Assembly: GCA_030432655.1 (NCBI GenBank)
Contig: JAUILA010000030.1
Span: forward strand, 1-58,833
DNA: 58,833 nucleotides
Source of the DNA: Bacteroidia bacterium
Lineage (GTDB): Bacteria; Bacteroidota; Bacteroidia; Cytophagales; Cyclobacteriaceae
Direction: 5' to 3'
The notes beneath the pieces were generated by a model. It had not been told where the DNA came from. It did no database searches and saw only the letters and a program-made list of their open reading frames with translations. The position numbers were made by a program, and so were the translations under genes. Shown piece after piece: positions 1 to 8,137 of this stretch (position 1 is its first letter; each line of letters opens with the position of its first letter).

Positions 1-60
1 TGCCTTCTTATTTCTTTGTATCTTCATTCGATATTGTTTTCTGACAATTACAATATACGA

Positions 61-95
61 AAAAGGGCCGTTCCTACTATGGATTCGGCCCTTTT
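61..95. terminator. Bidirectional-type hairpin terminator
   Basis: AAAAGGGCCG (61-70) and CGGCCCTTTT (86-95) form a perfect 10-bp stem around a 15-nt loop. Because the arms end in A4 and T4, the structure gives a GC stem followed by T residues on either strand, so it could stop transcription from both sides. It lies about 225 bp beyond the stop of the minus-strand gene ending at 320. Confidence 0.7.
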
Positions 96-160
96 GATTT
101 CTAGGAGTCCTTAACTTAATACCATTGGAGGGGGGCGTAGGGGGGTGTTTTTATTTCCCA

Positions 161-204
161 TTTGCACTCAATTTGCACTCAATTTGCACTCAATTTGCAC
201 TCAA
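161..204. repeat. Four tandem copies of an 11-bp repeat
   Basis: The unit TTTGCACTCAA occurs four times head to tail without a mismatch (161-171, 172-182, 183-193, 194-204). A fifth partial copy (TTT) follows before the pattern breaks. The period of 11 bp is close to one helical turn, so each copy would face the same side of the DNA. It could be slippage-generated repeat DNA or a multi-site protein-binding array. Nothing here identifies a ligand. Confidence 0.9.
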
Positions 205-319
205 TTTCTTGTATAAAAATTTCTCTAAAAGTTTATTTTCGACCGCAAGCATATGCTTGTGAAAAGGGAGAAACACTTGACATGAACACATTCCAGAATA
301 ATTAATAATGGTGTCAAGT

Positions 320-1045
320 CTACTTTCTCTTGAATTTACCTTTCCCAAGTTTAAGGTAGTTTGGACGAGCTTTTAAAAACACGCTATCAAAAAAATGAGG
401 TCTGTATTCAGGGATAAGTTTTACATCAATTTTCCTATTAATTTTATCTCCATTGATATATCTCCACGGAGGATAACCATAAAAATAGAATGTCACAGTA
501 TCCCGTTTGCCAAAGTCGTGTGTAAACTTTGTCCCTAGAGGTCTGTGTAATGCCCTTACAGTGGTGCTGTCACTGTATTCCACAAAAAGAATGGAAATAG
601 GATCCTCATTAATATCGTAAAATTTGAATGTCGAACTTGAATCTCTTGAGTCCACATGATTAATAATATTTCTTAGCGGATAGGTTAAACTATCTTCATA
701 GGACTGAAAGTGCAGTATCTTGTTTTGAATTTCCCAGGTTCCTTTTGACGTGAAAAAATATTGATCTGGATGTACAAATGGGTGAAGATAAGGATTGTCC
801 ATAATGAAGTTGAATTCATATGACCCATCATTAAATAGCTTAAGTGTTGATTTTGGATAAATCTTTGGGTAATAAGTGCCCACCACCGATTCTTCAGTGA
901 CCTTGCAACCAAGAAAGAAGAGAAGAAAGAAAATTAATAATAATCTGATATCACCCTGATTTTGGATAGATCTGTTTTTTGGCAATGCAATAAATTCGTA
1001 ATTCCGTACAATGTCAGCGTCCACGGGACTAATTGCTCTGTACAC
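320..1045 (-). CDS. Hypothetical lipoprotein
   Basis: A 241-residue reading frame that I do not recognise. A hydrophobic run ending in LFFLGC at residues 42-47 looks like a lipoprotein signal with Cys47 as the acylated residue. The 46 residues before it are too long for a signal, so the true start is probably a TTG at 985 (residue 21), which leaves a normal Lys/Arg-bearing n-region. The mature part is rich in Tyr and Phe, with a segment (roughly residues 60-110) of the form 'TLKLFNDGSYEF...GTWEI', as in small beta-sheet lipoproteins that carry a lipocalin-like strand pattern. With the ATG at 1045 it overlaps the upstream pentapeptide gene by 17 bp, so co-transcription is likely. The composition is AT-rich. 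The function is unknown. Confidence 0.6.
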   Translation of the reverse strand: MYRAISPVDADIVRNYEFIALPKNRSIQNQGDIRLLLIFFLLFFLGCKVTEESVVGTYYPKIYPKSTLKLFNDGSYEFNFIMDNPYLHPFVHPDQYFFTSKGTWEIQNKILHFQSYEDSLTYPLRNIINHVDSRDSSSTFKFYDINEDPISILFVEYSDSTTVRALHRPLGTKFTHDFGKRDTVTFYFYGYPPWRYINGDKINRKIDVKLIPEYRPHFFDSVFLKARPNYLKLGKGKFKRK

Positions 1046-1970
1046 CTCTTTTTAGCTCTTTAATCACCGTTTTCCCAACATTCACCTCATTAGGCTTAAG
1101 CCAATTTATATCCACAAATTCAACATTAAGATTGTTGGTGGACCATACTGATATAATAGTCTCTATTATTTTCCTTTCGTCATCTGCTAAATGATCCTTT
1201 ATTTTCAAATTGGCTAATTCTTTGGATTTATTTCTGAACATGTAATAATTATCTCCTTCAGGAAAATGAAACCCGTTCAACGTTTGTTTTTCAAGATTAA
1301 TACCTATAACAAACGCGTTAGTAAAATCAACCTTTTTAACCTGTCGTGAATTGGTAATGAATAAGTTTTTCACTGATCCGGAAAAAGACAAATCATGAAA
1401 GACGCATTTGCTCAAAAGCAGACCTCCGGTTTTACTATCGGAAATCTTGCAATCCTGAAAGGTTTGGTCGTGGACATGTACCTCAGAGAGATTCGCGAAT
1501 TCGAATGTTACGTGAGTGAAATTGTCAATGATCCTTTTAAGAATTATTCCTCCTGTTTGAAATGTTGAATGTCCGAAATTGGTTTTACTAAATGTTATAT
1601 CATGAAATCTACATCCCCAAAATTGGGTGGCAAAGAATCTTGCCTTGTCGAATTTAGACTTACTGAAATTACAGTCAAGGAATTCACATCCTTCAAAGTC
1701 AGAATAAGAAAAGTCGATTTTTTCGAAAGTCATTTTTTTAATTCTGATCCCTTCAGATACATAGGTTTTATCCCGGCCGGAATTTGATTTTTCGGTTCTA
1801 TACTTTTTAGGAGCTGAGTACCCTCTCAAGTCAATCAGTCCTTCTGTGGTTTCAGGCAACTCAAGCCTTGTCAAAACCCCTTTATTCTCCAATTCATACG
1901 TAACCAAATCATTGACAGATTTTAGCTCAGCTTTCCATCTGGTTCTGAGATATGATTTTGTCATTTTCAT
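1029..1970 (-). CDS. Pentapeptide-repeat-like protein
   Basis: This is a 313-residue protein without a signal peptide, so probably cytoplasmic. From about residue 83 to 190 it shows five-residue periodicity with Phe or Leu at the centre, for example FEGCEFLDCNFSKSKF followed by further F-x-x-x-F steps. This is the mark of pentapeptide repeats, which fold into a right-handed quadrilateral beta-helix. The N-terminal part (1-75) and the C-terminal 80 residues are not repetitive and match nothing I know. Some pentapeptide proteins protect gyrase and others are targeting or toxin-associated modules, but no residue here decides between these. It lies in the AT-rich minus-strand block, overlapping the lipoprotein gene downstream. 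Confidence 0.65.
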   Translation of the reverse strand: MKMTKSYLRTRWKAELKSVNDLVTYELENKGVLTRLELPETTEGLIDLRGYSAPKKYRTEKSNSGRDKTYVSEGIRIKKMTFEKIDFSYSDFEGCEFLDCNFSKSKFDKARFFATQFWGCRFHDITFSKTNFGHSTFQTGGIILKRIIDNFTHVTFEFANLSEVHVHDQTFQDCKISDSKTGGLLLSKCVFHDLSFSGSVKNLFITNSRQVKKVDFTNAFVIGINLEKQTLNGFHFPEGDNYYMFRNKSKELANLKIKDHLADDERKIIETIISVWSTNNLNVEFVDINWLKPNEVNVGKTVIKELKRGVQSN

Positions 1971-2060
1971 TTACTTGTGTCCGTCAACTAAACCTGAATT
2001 GTGGTTAATTTCTATAGAACCTTTAACTAATTAATGACGACCTCAGATACTTCAAGATTA

Positions 2061-2993
2061 TTAGTCTTTCTTTTGTAACTGATTAAATCGTTCTGAGAAG
2101 TGATTGCTTATAAATTCAATTACCTCATTATAGCTGGATGTGGTTTCTATACCGAATTTGTCATTCTCCAGGTCAGACAACAAAATCCGATTATCACAAA
2201 GAGAAACAGAATAGTTAATTACAGTCTCTTCAACATTAGTATCACTGATAATAAAATCTGTCGCAGAGGTGTCCGTCTCATTTTCAAAATTATATAGCCT
2301 TGAAACGCTAAGGGACATATAAGTCAGCTGAAGAGTATCATTCTTCCAAGTGTAATATCCTTTTCTGGCAGTAAGATCAGCAGCACAGGAACCCAGATAA
2401 TAGAACGTTGAGTCTGAATTAAAAACTATTTTACCGGAACAACAATCACATTCAAAATAGAAGGAACATGAGTCAGTAAAGTGGATTTTACTTCCGATTT
2501 CGAATACTTTTTGTTTAAGGTCTATATTCGGTTTTTCTGATTGTTGAGGGTAGTTAGCTACAGCTAATTTGATTGCATTGATTTCTTCATAGTTATATCT
2601 CGTTGTTCTTGTACAAACATTCGTCTCATATCCAATAATCAAGCGATTATGATCTTTATCAAAGATTGAATATGCGTAGATAATGTACCGACCTTCCTCT
2701 TCAAATGAGAACCCGCATGATGAACTGCTATTTGTCGAAAAAATGCTCAAAGAATCTTTCCGCTGAAAGCCACCTTTAAACGAATGGTTAATATAAAAAC
2801 GATTTGTTGTAGCATTATAATTTGATTTTCGAAGTGCACGTGCATCAATTACAAGCTCAGCATCTTTAACTGCTTCTTCAATGGTTAATTTTTCATTACA
2901 AGAACAAGCAAATATCTTTGGATGACAAGAAAGCAAAAGAATCAAAATCACTAAGATTGTTTTAGCGCCATTTAAAAGTCTTCGTGTTGCCAT
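2061..2993 (-). CDS. Exported Cys-rich protein, possible NTR/TIMP-like N-terminus
   Basis: I place the start at 2993 (reading MATRRLLNG) because it gives a standard signal peptide, a basic n-region plus a run of I/L ending at KIFA. A longer frame to 3125 would bury this signal. The mature protein then begins CSCNEKLTIEEAV, a Cys-x-Cys start as in netrin-like/TIMP domains. IFAC could equally be a lipobox. The first half (to about residue 150) has spaced Cys residues and a beta-rich pattern that resembles bacterial NTR-like domains. The second half contains a CDCC cluster and a segment resembling the small 'DST-FYYLGSC' beta-sheet lipoproteins. The start overlaps the end of the upstream gene by 32 bp, which suggests an operon. 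The function is unknown. Confidence 0.6.
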   Translation of the reverse strand: MATRRLLNGAKTILVILILLLSCHPKIFACSCNEKLTIEEAVKDAELVIDARALRKSNYNATTNRFYINHSFKGGFQRKDSLSIFSTNSSSSCGFSFEEEGRYIIYAYSIFDKDHNRLIIGYETNVCTRTTRYNYEEINAIKLAVANYPQQSEKPNIDLKQKVFEIGSKIHFTDSCSFYFECDCCSGKIVFNSDSTFYYLGSCAADLTARKGYYTWKNDTLQLTYMSLSVSRLYNFENETDTSATDFIISDTNVEETVINYSVSLCDNRILLSDLENDKFGIETTSSYNEVIEFISNHFSERFNQLQKKD

Positions 2994-3522
2994 TCTTGTC
3001 AAATATGTAAAGATTTTCTTCCCAATCCCTAACATGGATTTCATTGTTTTCAATTTTGAAAAAAGTACCATCAACCTGAGTGAAGATATCCATCCCTGAT
3101 TTTTGCCAGAGGATTGATCCTTCATTTGTTAAACGAGTTATTTGAAGCTCGCCATGTACAATGATATCCTGATCCATTTGATGTATACCGAATATGGATG
3201 CTTCATCCACCCGAATTCCATAGACTAATTTCAAATCAGGGATCTTTAATTTGAAGATAGTATCTCCTGCTGCAATGAATAGAAGGTCACCAGATAGGAT
3301 AATATTATCTTTACTAACTGAAGTTTTACCACCATCTGAACCAATGATCGCTGATTTTATAACAACATCATTCTCAGAAACTAATACACCGACCTGATTT
3401 ACAGATTTATCCTGCCCAATATAATCATGATCGTATGATCTGATATTGTCGGAAGAATGCGATGTAAAGGAATCATCCTCATAGATAGTCAAATTCAAGG
3501 AAGAAAATTTGTAATTGAGCAT
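2962..3522 (-). CDS. Hypothetical beta-propeller-like protein
   Basis: A 186-residue protein with no signal peptide. It has several beta-blade-like steps: 'DLLFIAAGDTIFKLKIPDL', 'GSILWQKSGMDIFTQVDG' and 'ENLYIFDKNGNTKTF'. This alternation of hydrophobic strands, an acidic turn and a W/F before a gly-turn resembles PQQ-like or WD-type propeller blades, here enough for about three blades. Small cytoplasmic proteins of this look occur across Bacteroidota, but I cannot assign a named family. A TAnnTTTG promoter element lies 50 bp upstream, so this may be the first gene of a unit with the exported Cys-rich protein that overlaps its 3' end. Confidence 0.5.
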   Translation of the reverse strand: MLNYKFSSLNLTIYEDDSFTSHSSDNIRSYDHDYIGQDKSVNQVGVLVSENDVVIKSAIIGSDGGKTSVSKDNIILSGDLLFIAAGDTIFKLKIPDLKLVYGIRVDEASIFGIHQMDQDIIVHGELQITRLTNEGSILWQKSGMDIFTQVDGTFFKIENNEIHVRDWEENLYIFDKNGNTKTFKWR

Positions 3523-3572
3523 TATCGAAATTATGCGTTTACGACTAACTCATTATACTTATCATCACCTTT

Positions 3573-3580
3573 CAAATATA
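3573..3580 (-). promoter_or_regulatory. Candidate Bacteroidota -7 element
   Basis: TATATTTG on the minus strand matches the TAnnTTTG consensus exactly, 50 bp before the start of the propeller-like gene at 3522. No clear TTG -33 partner is visible. The surrounding DNA is AT-rich, so a chance match is possible. Confidence 0.4.
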
Positions 3581-3678
3581 TCATTTCCAACCTCCCCCCT
3601 CAAAGGGTATATGAATCCGCCTAAGGCGAACTCTCGATAGGAAATCCGAGTCATGAGATCGGACTATAAGGTAATTGA

Positions 3679-4701
3679 TTAGTCAGATGTATTTAACTCA
3701 TCTAGTTCAGACAGCTGTTCAATTAAGTCTTGTTCTGAAAGCTGTTTAAGTCTTGCATCGATAGAGGTGTCCCGACCTAACGTAATACTTTGTTTATAAA
3801 AATGATTACCCTCTTGATTAGTGGCGAAGAGAACTACAATCGCCTCGATATTAGCAGGTAATTCTTCTGATGAGAATTGGCTATTTGTAAATTTTAAGGG
3901 GAGGACGGTTCGTTGATTTTTGAATATTAAATATCCGTATGTGTCTGCTATATTGGAAAGAATATTCAATTCAGATTGATTCTCAATCTCCTTGAATTTA
4001 TCTATGTTGATCCAACCCAATTTGTCGATCGAAGAGTAAAAAAATTCAGGCGCCCGATTATACACGACAGCTGCTGTATCCAAATCTTCATCATATACAA
4101 TTGTAGAATCTAACTCAATTGTATCCTGATTAAGAACCCTTAAAGTTTTCTCAACTACAGCATCATAGCCATAATCAAACGTTATTATCATACGAGTATT
4201 AAAGGTGGTGTCATTTTCATAGTTGACCAATTCCCAGTTAATAAATCCCTGTTCAGTTGAATATCCTCGGAATATTTCAGCCTCGTCTATTTTTAACAGA
4301 TTTGGAATTTGAACTAGAATGGGTTGCAATAGTGTCAATGTATCATTATTAGAAAGAGCCTGAATGTAAACCATTCCACCGGATTCAAGAATTTTACCAT
4401 TGGATGTCGTAGACAGACCATTCATTATCATACTGGATACTTCAAATACTTCTTTTGCCTGAAGCTTTACTGGCCCACTTATTTTCCGTCCGTTCTTATC
4501 CATAAAGGATCCAGGTTTTATTGTGAGCCTCGTGCCATTTTCTAATTCAATAAGCTCTAAGGAGTCAGAGTTGATATTAAATTCCTGTTTATTTTCTTCG
4601 AAGGAAATAAATTTTATGGTGCTTTTACTTGTTTCAGACTCAGGGGTACGACTCAGGAATAGGTAGAAAGAAGAGAGTATTGCTATAGTTTTTAAATTCA
4701 T
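3679..4701 (-). CDS. Hypothetical exported Bacteroidota protein
   Basis: A 340-residue protein with a short hydrophobic N-terminus (residues 4-17) that fits a signal peptide. There is no Cys for lipidation. Residues about 50-125 read 'GTRLTIKPGSFMDKNGRKI', followed by 'SGPVKLQAKEVFEVSSMIM' and 'ILESGGMVYIQA'. I know this arrangement (a 'pSFvd.dG..v.G.v' strand, then '..sGgm..i.a') from uncharacterised secreted Bacteroidota proteins with an Ig-like beta-sandwich. The C-terminal 40 residues are acidic and Leu-rich (LSEQDLIEQLSELDELN). It stands alone between a 156-bp and a 139-bp gap. It is the last gene of the AT-rich block, and GC rises in the next gene. No enzyme motif is visible. Confidence 0.55.
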   Translation of the reverse strand: MNLKTIAILSSFYLFLSRTPESETSKSTIKFISFEENKQEFNINSDSLELIELENGTRLTIKPGSFMDKNGRKISGPVKLQAKEVFEVSSMIMNGLSTTSNGKILESGGMVYIQALSNNDTLTLLQPILVQIPNLLKIDEAEIFRGYSTEQGFINWELVNYENDTTFNTRMIITFDYGYDAVVEKTLRVLNQDTIELDSTIVYDEDLDTAAVVYNRAPEFFYSSIDKLGWINIDKFKEIENQSELNILSNIADTYGYLIFKNQRTVLPLKFTNSQFSSEELPANIEAIVVLFATNQEGNHFYKQSITLGRDTSIDARLKQLSEQDLIEQLSELDELNTSD

Positions 4702-4840
4702 CGAATCGTTATTTTCACACAGAATAATTCACTGCATAGAAAAAGTCACGATAGTTATCATCTCGCAATGAAACGATCGTAAGTCCAATAGATGAGGTAA
4801 CGTATGGCGATAACTCTCACCATAATGCTGAAAGGCTTTA

Positions 4841-5866
4841 TTATTCTTTAAGAATTTTAACAATTCGATTATTGATAATTTCAGACAAATTCCAATAATA
4901 AAGTTTCGAATCTGTTGTATTGTAGAACTCAACAACGACCGCATCAAGATCTTCATGATATTTTGCAAAGCTCTGGTAACCCGGAACCCAACCGGAATGT
5001 TCATACTCGTAAACAGAAGAATATATTTCCTGTTCGCCCGGGGCAAACACAGATCCGTCATTCAATGCCCTGATAAACGTCCCCACATCTTCTGCTGTGG
5101 CCAGCATTCCATGTTCGTCCTCCTTTAAATCATAGGGGTGTCCGATATGGTAACCACTCATTACATCTTTCAGATTTACCTCTTTCAGCGAACCGTAGGT
5201 ATTGTGAAGATTTAACGGAGAAAGAATCCGTTCCTGAATGAACCGAAAGTTGTCATAACCCAGTTCATCGTCCATGATTTTGTTGATCAACAGGTAGTTC
5301 GTGTTGCAATATTCATAGTCTTCACCGGGTTCAAAGTTGGCCGGCTTGTCCAGAATCAGTCCAATACTTTCTTCGAAAGTATGGGTGGGAGCTGCCCAAA
5401 AATTCGGGGTGTCCGTAAAGTTGGGAAGGCCACTTCGATGCTGAATCATCAATCTCAACGAGATTTTGTCAGCATTTTCGATTCTTCCTGCAAGTTCAGG
5501 TAAATAATCAGCGATGGTTTTATCAAGAGAAAGACGTCCGTCACTTACCAATTTGGTGACAGCCACGGCGTCATACAGTTTGCTAATACTGGCGATCTTA
5601 AAAAGGGCGCCAGGTTTGGCCTGTATTTTTGCTTCCCGGTCATGCCAGCCGGAAACGACATACTGAGGTGGTTGTCCGGCCTGGTCGACATACACTATCA
5701 TTCCTTCAAAACCATGGCCTATGGCTTCATCTGCCTGTTCCTGAATAGTATCGGGCAGCGGTAGAATCCATGCTTTTACCAGTAGCCATGGAACAAAGAA
5801 TAAAGAGGTTACAGTAGCAATCAGTAACGATATCCTGAGAATTAGTTTAGTTTTTTTTCTGGTCAT
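4841..5866 (-). CDS. Serine beta-lactamase-like hydrolase (class C / DD-peptidase fold)
   Basis: A 341-residue protein with an N-terminal membrane or signal segment (residues 10-33) that places the domain in the periplasm. All three active-site motifs of the class C beta-lactamase/DD-carboxypeptidase superfamily can be seen: S93-I-S-K96 (in FKIASISKLY), Y186-C-N188 (in YEYCNTNY) and H290-S-G292 (EHSGWVPG). The HSG third motif with YxN is more typical of esterases and DD-peptidases than of true AmpC enzymes (KTG), so antibiotic resistance should not be inferred. Substrates in this family include peptidoglycan peptides and small esters. The gene lies 84 bp after the PH-like membrane protein, with its own TAnnTTTG element in the gap. 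Confidence 0.88.
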   Translation of the reverse strand: MTRKKTKLILRISLLIATVTSLFFVPWLLVKAWILPLPDTIQEQADEAIGHGFEGMIVYVDQAGQPPQYVVSGWHDREAKIQAKPGALFKIASISKLYDAVAVTKLVSDGRLSLDKTIADYLPELAGRIENADKISLRLMIQHRSGLPNFTDTPNFWAAPTHTFEESIGLILDKPANFEPGEDYEYCNTNYLLINKIMDDELGYDNFRFIQERILSPLNLHNTYGSLKEVNLKDVMSGYHIGHPYDLKEDEHGMLATAEDVGTFIRALNDGSVFAPGEQEIYSSVYEYEHSGWVPGYQSFAKYHEDLDAVVVEFYNTTDSKLYYWNLSEIINNRIVKILKE

Positions 5867-5917
5867 GATGCGACAGTCGATATAATTTCTGGTTGACTGT
5901 AAACGGGTTTAAGAAAC

Positions 5918-5925
5918 CAAATATA
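5918..5925 (-). promoter_or_regulatory. Candidate -7 element upstream of the serine hydrolase
   Basis: TATATTTG on the minus strand is an exact TAnnTTTG match, 51 bp upstream of the hydrolase start at 5866 and just after the stop of the preceding gene at 5951. No clear -33 TTG is visible. Confidence 0.4.
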
Positions 5926-5950
5926 TAATATCCGGGAGAATGGGAGTTGT

Positions 5951-6412
5951 TCAAATTCCCAATTCCCTTTTTTTCTTAGTAATGAGTTTAGCCATTTCGC
6001 TGAAATCCTTAGTAAATCCATTGATCGACATAAATGCCACTGATGAGGTATTGAACAATAAATAGCCGTCCACATTTTTAAGCTTCAGCCTGTACAATGG
6101 AGGCTGAACAAACTGAATCATGGTAATGCTTTCAACATCCAGCCATGACATTTCAATGGTTTTATTACGTTGCGTTATTTTTATCAGGTCGTTCCTGAGT
6201 TCCACTCTAACAAACTTGTCCTTCAATAATAAAAAGATAATCATGGCGGCACATCCGAATAACGATAAAAGGAGAATGGTCCAGAGGTCCACCCTGGTCT
6301 CTCCAGATGAGAAATAGGGATATAATTCACGAATTGATAAGACTCCGAGCAAGATTGCCGTTCCCAGGAAAGCGTATTTAAATCCGAAGTATTGTAATTT
6401 GTTCGATTGCAA
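5951..6412 (-). CDS. Membrane protein with bacterial PH-like domain
   Basis: 153 residues. Two hydrophobic segments (about 12-30 and 43-62) form a hairpin, and the C-terminal 90 residues face one side of the membrane. That part reads as a small beta-rich domain (VRVELRNDLIKITQRNKTI, then EMSWLDVESITMIQFVQPP), as in bacterial PH-like (bPH) or STM3941-type membrane proteins: the 'W..v..i' step after a beta-hairpin is characteristic. Such domains are thought to scaffold proteins or lipids, but no partner is evident here. It has its own 50-bp spacer before the SRPBCC gene upstream. The function is unknown beyond the fold guess. Confidence 0.6.
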   Translation of the reverse strand: MQSNKLQYFGFKYAFLGTAILLGVLSIRELYPYFSSGETRVDLWTILLLSLFGCAAMIIFLLLKDKFVRVELRNDLIKITQRNKTIEMSWLDVESITMIQFVQPPLYRLKLKNVDGYLLFNTSSVAFMSINGFTKDFSEMAKLITKKKRELGI

Positions 6413-6462
6413 TGGTATTAATTTTCGCTGGTCATTTGTTATCCGGTTAAAAACAGAGCTGA

Positions 6463-6945
6463 TTACTCACTATTCTCCATTATCTGTTTCCATTTTCCAC
6501 TTTCTGCGTATTCCTTAATTAGTTCGTTGCGCTTTGTGAGAAACCGGCGCAGGTACTCATCCAGAATCAACGTGTCTGCTATCTTACCAAGGATCCCCAG
6601 TGGCGAACAGAAAACGAAGGTGTCTTTCAACAGGGTGTCACTCCCGTCTTCCATAAATTCATGCGTGTGATGCATCTTTTTAAATGGTCCCTCAATCATC
6701 TCGTCAGCAAAAATGGACGGCCGTTCATACCGGATCACTTTAGAGGTAAGTGTAAACCAGAAACCAAAATGCCGGGCACGCCAGGTGACTGTTTCTCCTG
6801 ATTTGATCAATCCACTCGTACGTCCGGCAATTGCTTCCTCGAGTGTTTCCTTAGTTGAGATCTTATGCAAATCAATACTGGTTGACAGGTCAAAGCAGAT
6901 TTCCGGGGTACTGTTGATCCGGGTTTGGAGAATGATACGGCCCAT
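6463..6945 (-). CDS. SRPBCC / polyketide-cyclase-like ligand-binding protein
   Basis: I choose the ATG at 6945 (MGRIILQTRINSTPEICFD). An upstream ATG at 6990 would add 15 residues and overlap the previous gene. The 160-residue product has the START/SRPBCC pattern: an N-terminal strand, the 'pe..Fdl..di' helix, 'GETVTWRARHFGFWFTLTSKV', 'GPFKKMHHTHEF' and a long C-terminal helix. The family binds hydrophobic ligands in a deep cavity. Bacteroidota members of this subtype are usually annotated as cell-division-inhibitor-like SRPBCC proteins, but no direct role can be read. There is no signal peptide, so it is cytoplasmic. It lies 29 bp after the CarboxypepD_reg-like gene and is probably co-transcribed. 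Confidence 0.75.
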   Translation of the reverse strand: MGRIILQTRINSTPEICFDLSTSIDLHKISTKETLEEAIAGRTSGLIKSGETVTWRARHFGFWFTLTSKVIRYERPSIFADEMIEGPFKKMHHTHEFMEDGSDTLLKDTFVFCSPLGILGKIADTLILDEYLRRFLTKRNELIKEYAESGKWKQIMENSE

Positions 6946-6974
6946 GATTAAGGGTCTAATATAACAAGAGAAAA

Positions 6975-8018
6975 TTAATCGACGCCGCATTCTGTTCCAT
7001 CGTTGATTTTACTGAATATATCAGGATACATTGTTTGAATTCCGTCAATATTCTCCAGTAAAAATTCATGATAGATCTTCTGGGTATCGCATACAGCTTT
7101 TCCGGCAGACGGACAAATTTCAAGTTCGTATACCGCGTCCACCAGGACCGGAACATCGTTTTCGAATAATACAATCCCCTTCAGCGATCTCATGAAACTT
7201 TCGTAGTTGTGGCGATCGGGGATATCCACCGGATGGTCCAGGTTCCATCGATAGGAGAATTCAATTCGCTCGATCAGATTTCGATCGACATTGATCCAGA
7301 CCTGAAAATGATGGTCCACATACTTTTCCGGGGAGATGAAATCAGCGGCAATGGCAATGAATACTTCACCTGAATCAGCCAGGCTATGATCAATTCCATA
7401 TTTCCACATGCTTTGGTTATTCTCATTCAAACACCCGAGCGGTGGATAAACCTGTGTCTGTTTCCAGATCACCTCTTCGCTGGTCAGGCTTTCAAGCTGA
7501 AATTCGGCACATTCGGCGGACCGGTAAACGGAATCGGTCGCCATGCCACCAATGGTATTGCCACTGAGCTGCGCGTAGGTATATGCCCTCAGATAATTTT
7601 TTTCAAGTGTGGCATTCCAGTAATTACCCCGAACGACCGAGTTTCTGTGATATGGCAGACGCTGCATGTTTTTAACAGCACGAAACAACATCTCCTCCGG
7701 CGTTAATGAGGTTATCAATACGGGCGCTAATATTTTTACCCCGGGTTGCAGGAGAATGATACGTTGCTGATGAACCGGTACGAATTGCCTTCCCTCATAA
7801 GCGATGCATGAAATAAAAAATGTGTCCTGCTTATAGATTTCAGGAATGGTGAACAGGCCTTCCGGATTGGATATGGTTCGATATTCCGCCCCGACAATAT
7901 GCGCATAGGGAACAGCCGATGAATCCGGGTAATCCCGGAGCTCATAGGTCCTGGTTTGTGAGATCAGATTCGTCACAGTAAAACAAACCAGCAATAAACT
8001 GAGAACAGTTATCTTCAT
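6975..8018 (-). CDS. Exported CarboxypepD_reg-like domain protein
   Basis: A 347-residue protein with a signal peptide (1-20, cleavage near LISQ|TRT). Residues about 33-95 form a small beta-sandwich of the carboxypeptidase-regulatory-like type ('AVPYAHIVGAEYRTISNPEG', then 'LFTIPEIYKQDTFFISCIAYEG'), the domain that precedes SusC plugs. After it come 250 residues (SLTPEEMLFRAVKNMQRLPY onward) of a beta-strand-rich region seen in many Bacteroidota periplasmic proteins. There is no TonB plug or barrel, so this is not a transporter. It is the first gene of a minus-strand run toward the SRPBCC gene and faces the divergent amidase gene. The function is unknown. Confidence 0.7.
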   Translation of the reverse strand: MKITVLSLLLVCFTVTNLISQTRTYELRDYPDSSAVPYAHIVGAEYRTISNPEGLFTIPEIYKQDTFFISCIAYEGRQFVPVHQQRIILLQPGVKILAPVLITSLTPEEMLFRAVKNMQRLPYHRNSVVRGNYWNATLEKNYLRAYTYAQLSGNTIGGMATDSVYRSAECAEFQLESLTSEEVIWKQTQVYPPLGCLNENNQSMWKYGIDHSLADSGEVFIAIAADFISPEKYVDHHFQVWINVDRNLIERIEFSYRWNLDHPVDIPDRHNYESFMRSLKGIVLFENDVPVLVDAVYELEICPSAGKAVCDTQKIYHEFLLENIDGIQTMYPDIFSKINDGTECGVD

Positions 8019-8137
8019 ACATGTTAAGACACGCTTGTCAAACTCATCCTGGCAGTAATTAACAAAAAAATCACGGATTCAGGTGATCAATATTCCCGGT
8101 AATTTTTGTAAGTTATTGTAAATCAAATGTTTCTGCC

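Larger units (their letters stand above)
1..319. other. Non-coding left edge
   Basis: No open reading frame that I would call a gene lies here. The stretch holds a strong hairpin terminator near 61-95, a G-rich patch around 128-146, and a 44-bp block of four identical 11-bp direct repeats at 161-204 followed by AT-rich DNA. The lipoprotein gene on the minus strand ends at 320, so this is its downstream side. Whatever gene lies to the left of the window is not visible. Confidence 0.6.

Noticed and set aside
161-204. CRISPR-like reading of the 11-bp repeats
   Set aside because: The copies are adjacent with no spacers, and there are no cas genes in the window.
3618-3628. CGCCTAAGGCG palindrome as a terminator
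   Set aside because: The stem is only 5 bp around one base, and no T run follows. It is noted as a short palindrome only.
4841-5866. Calling the serine hydrolase an AmpC beta-lactamase
   Set aside because: The third motif is HSG rather than KTG, so an esterase or DD-peptidase role is at least as likely.
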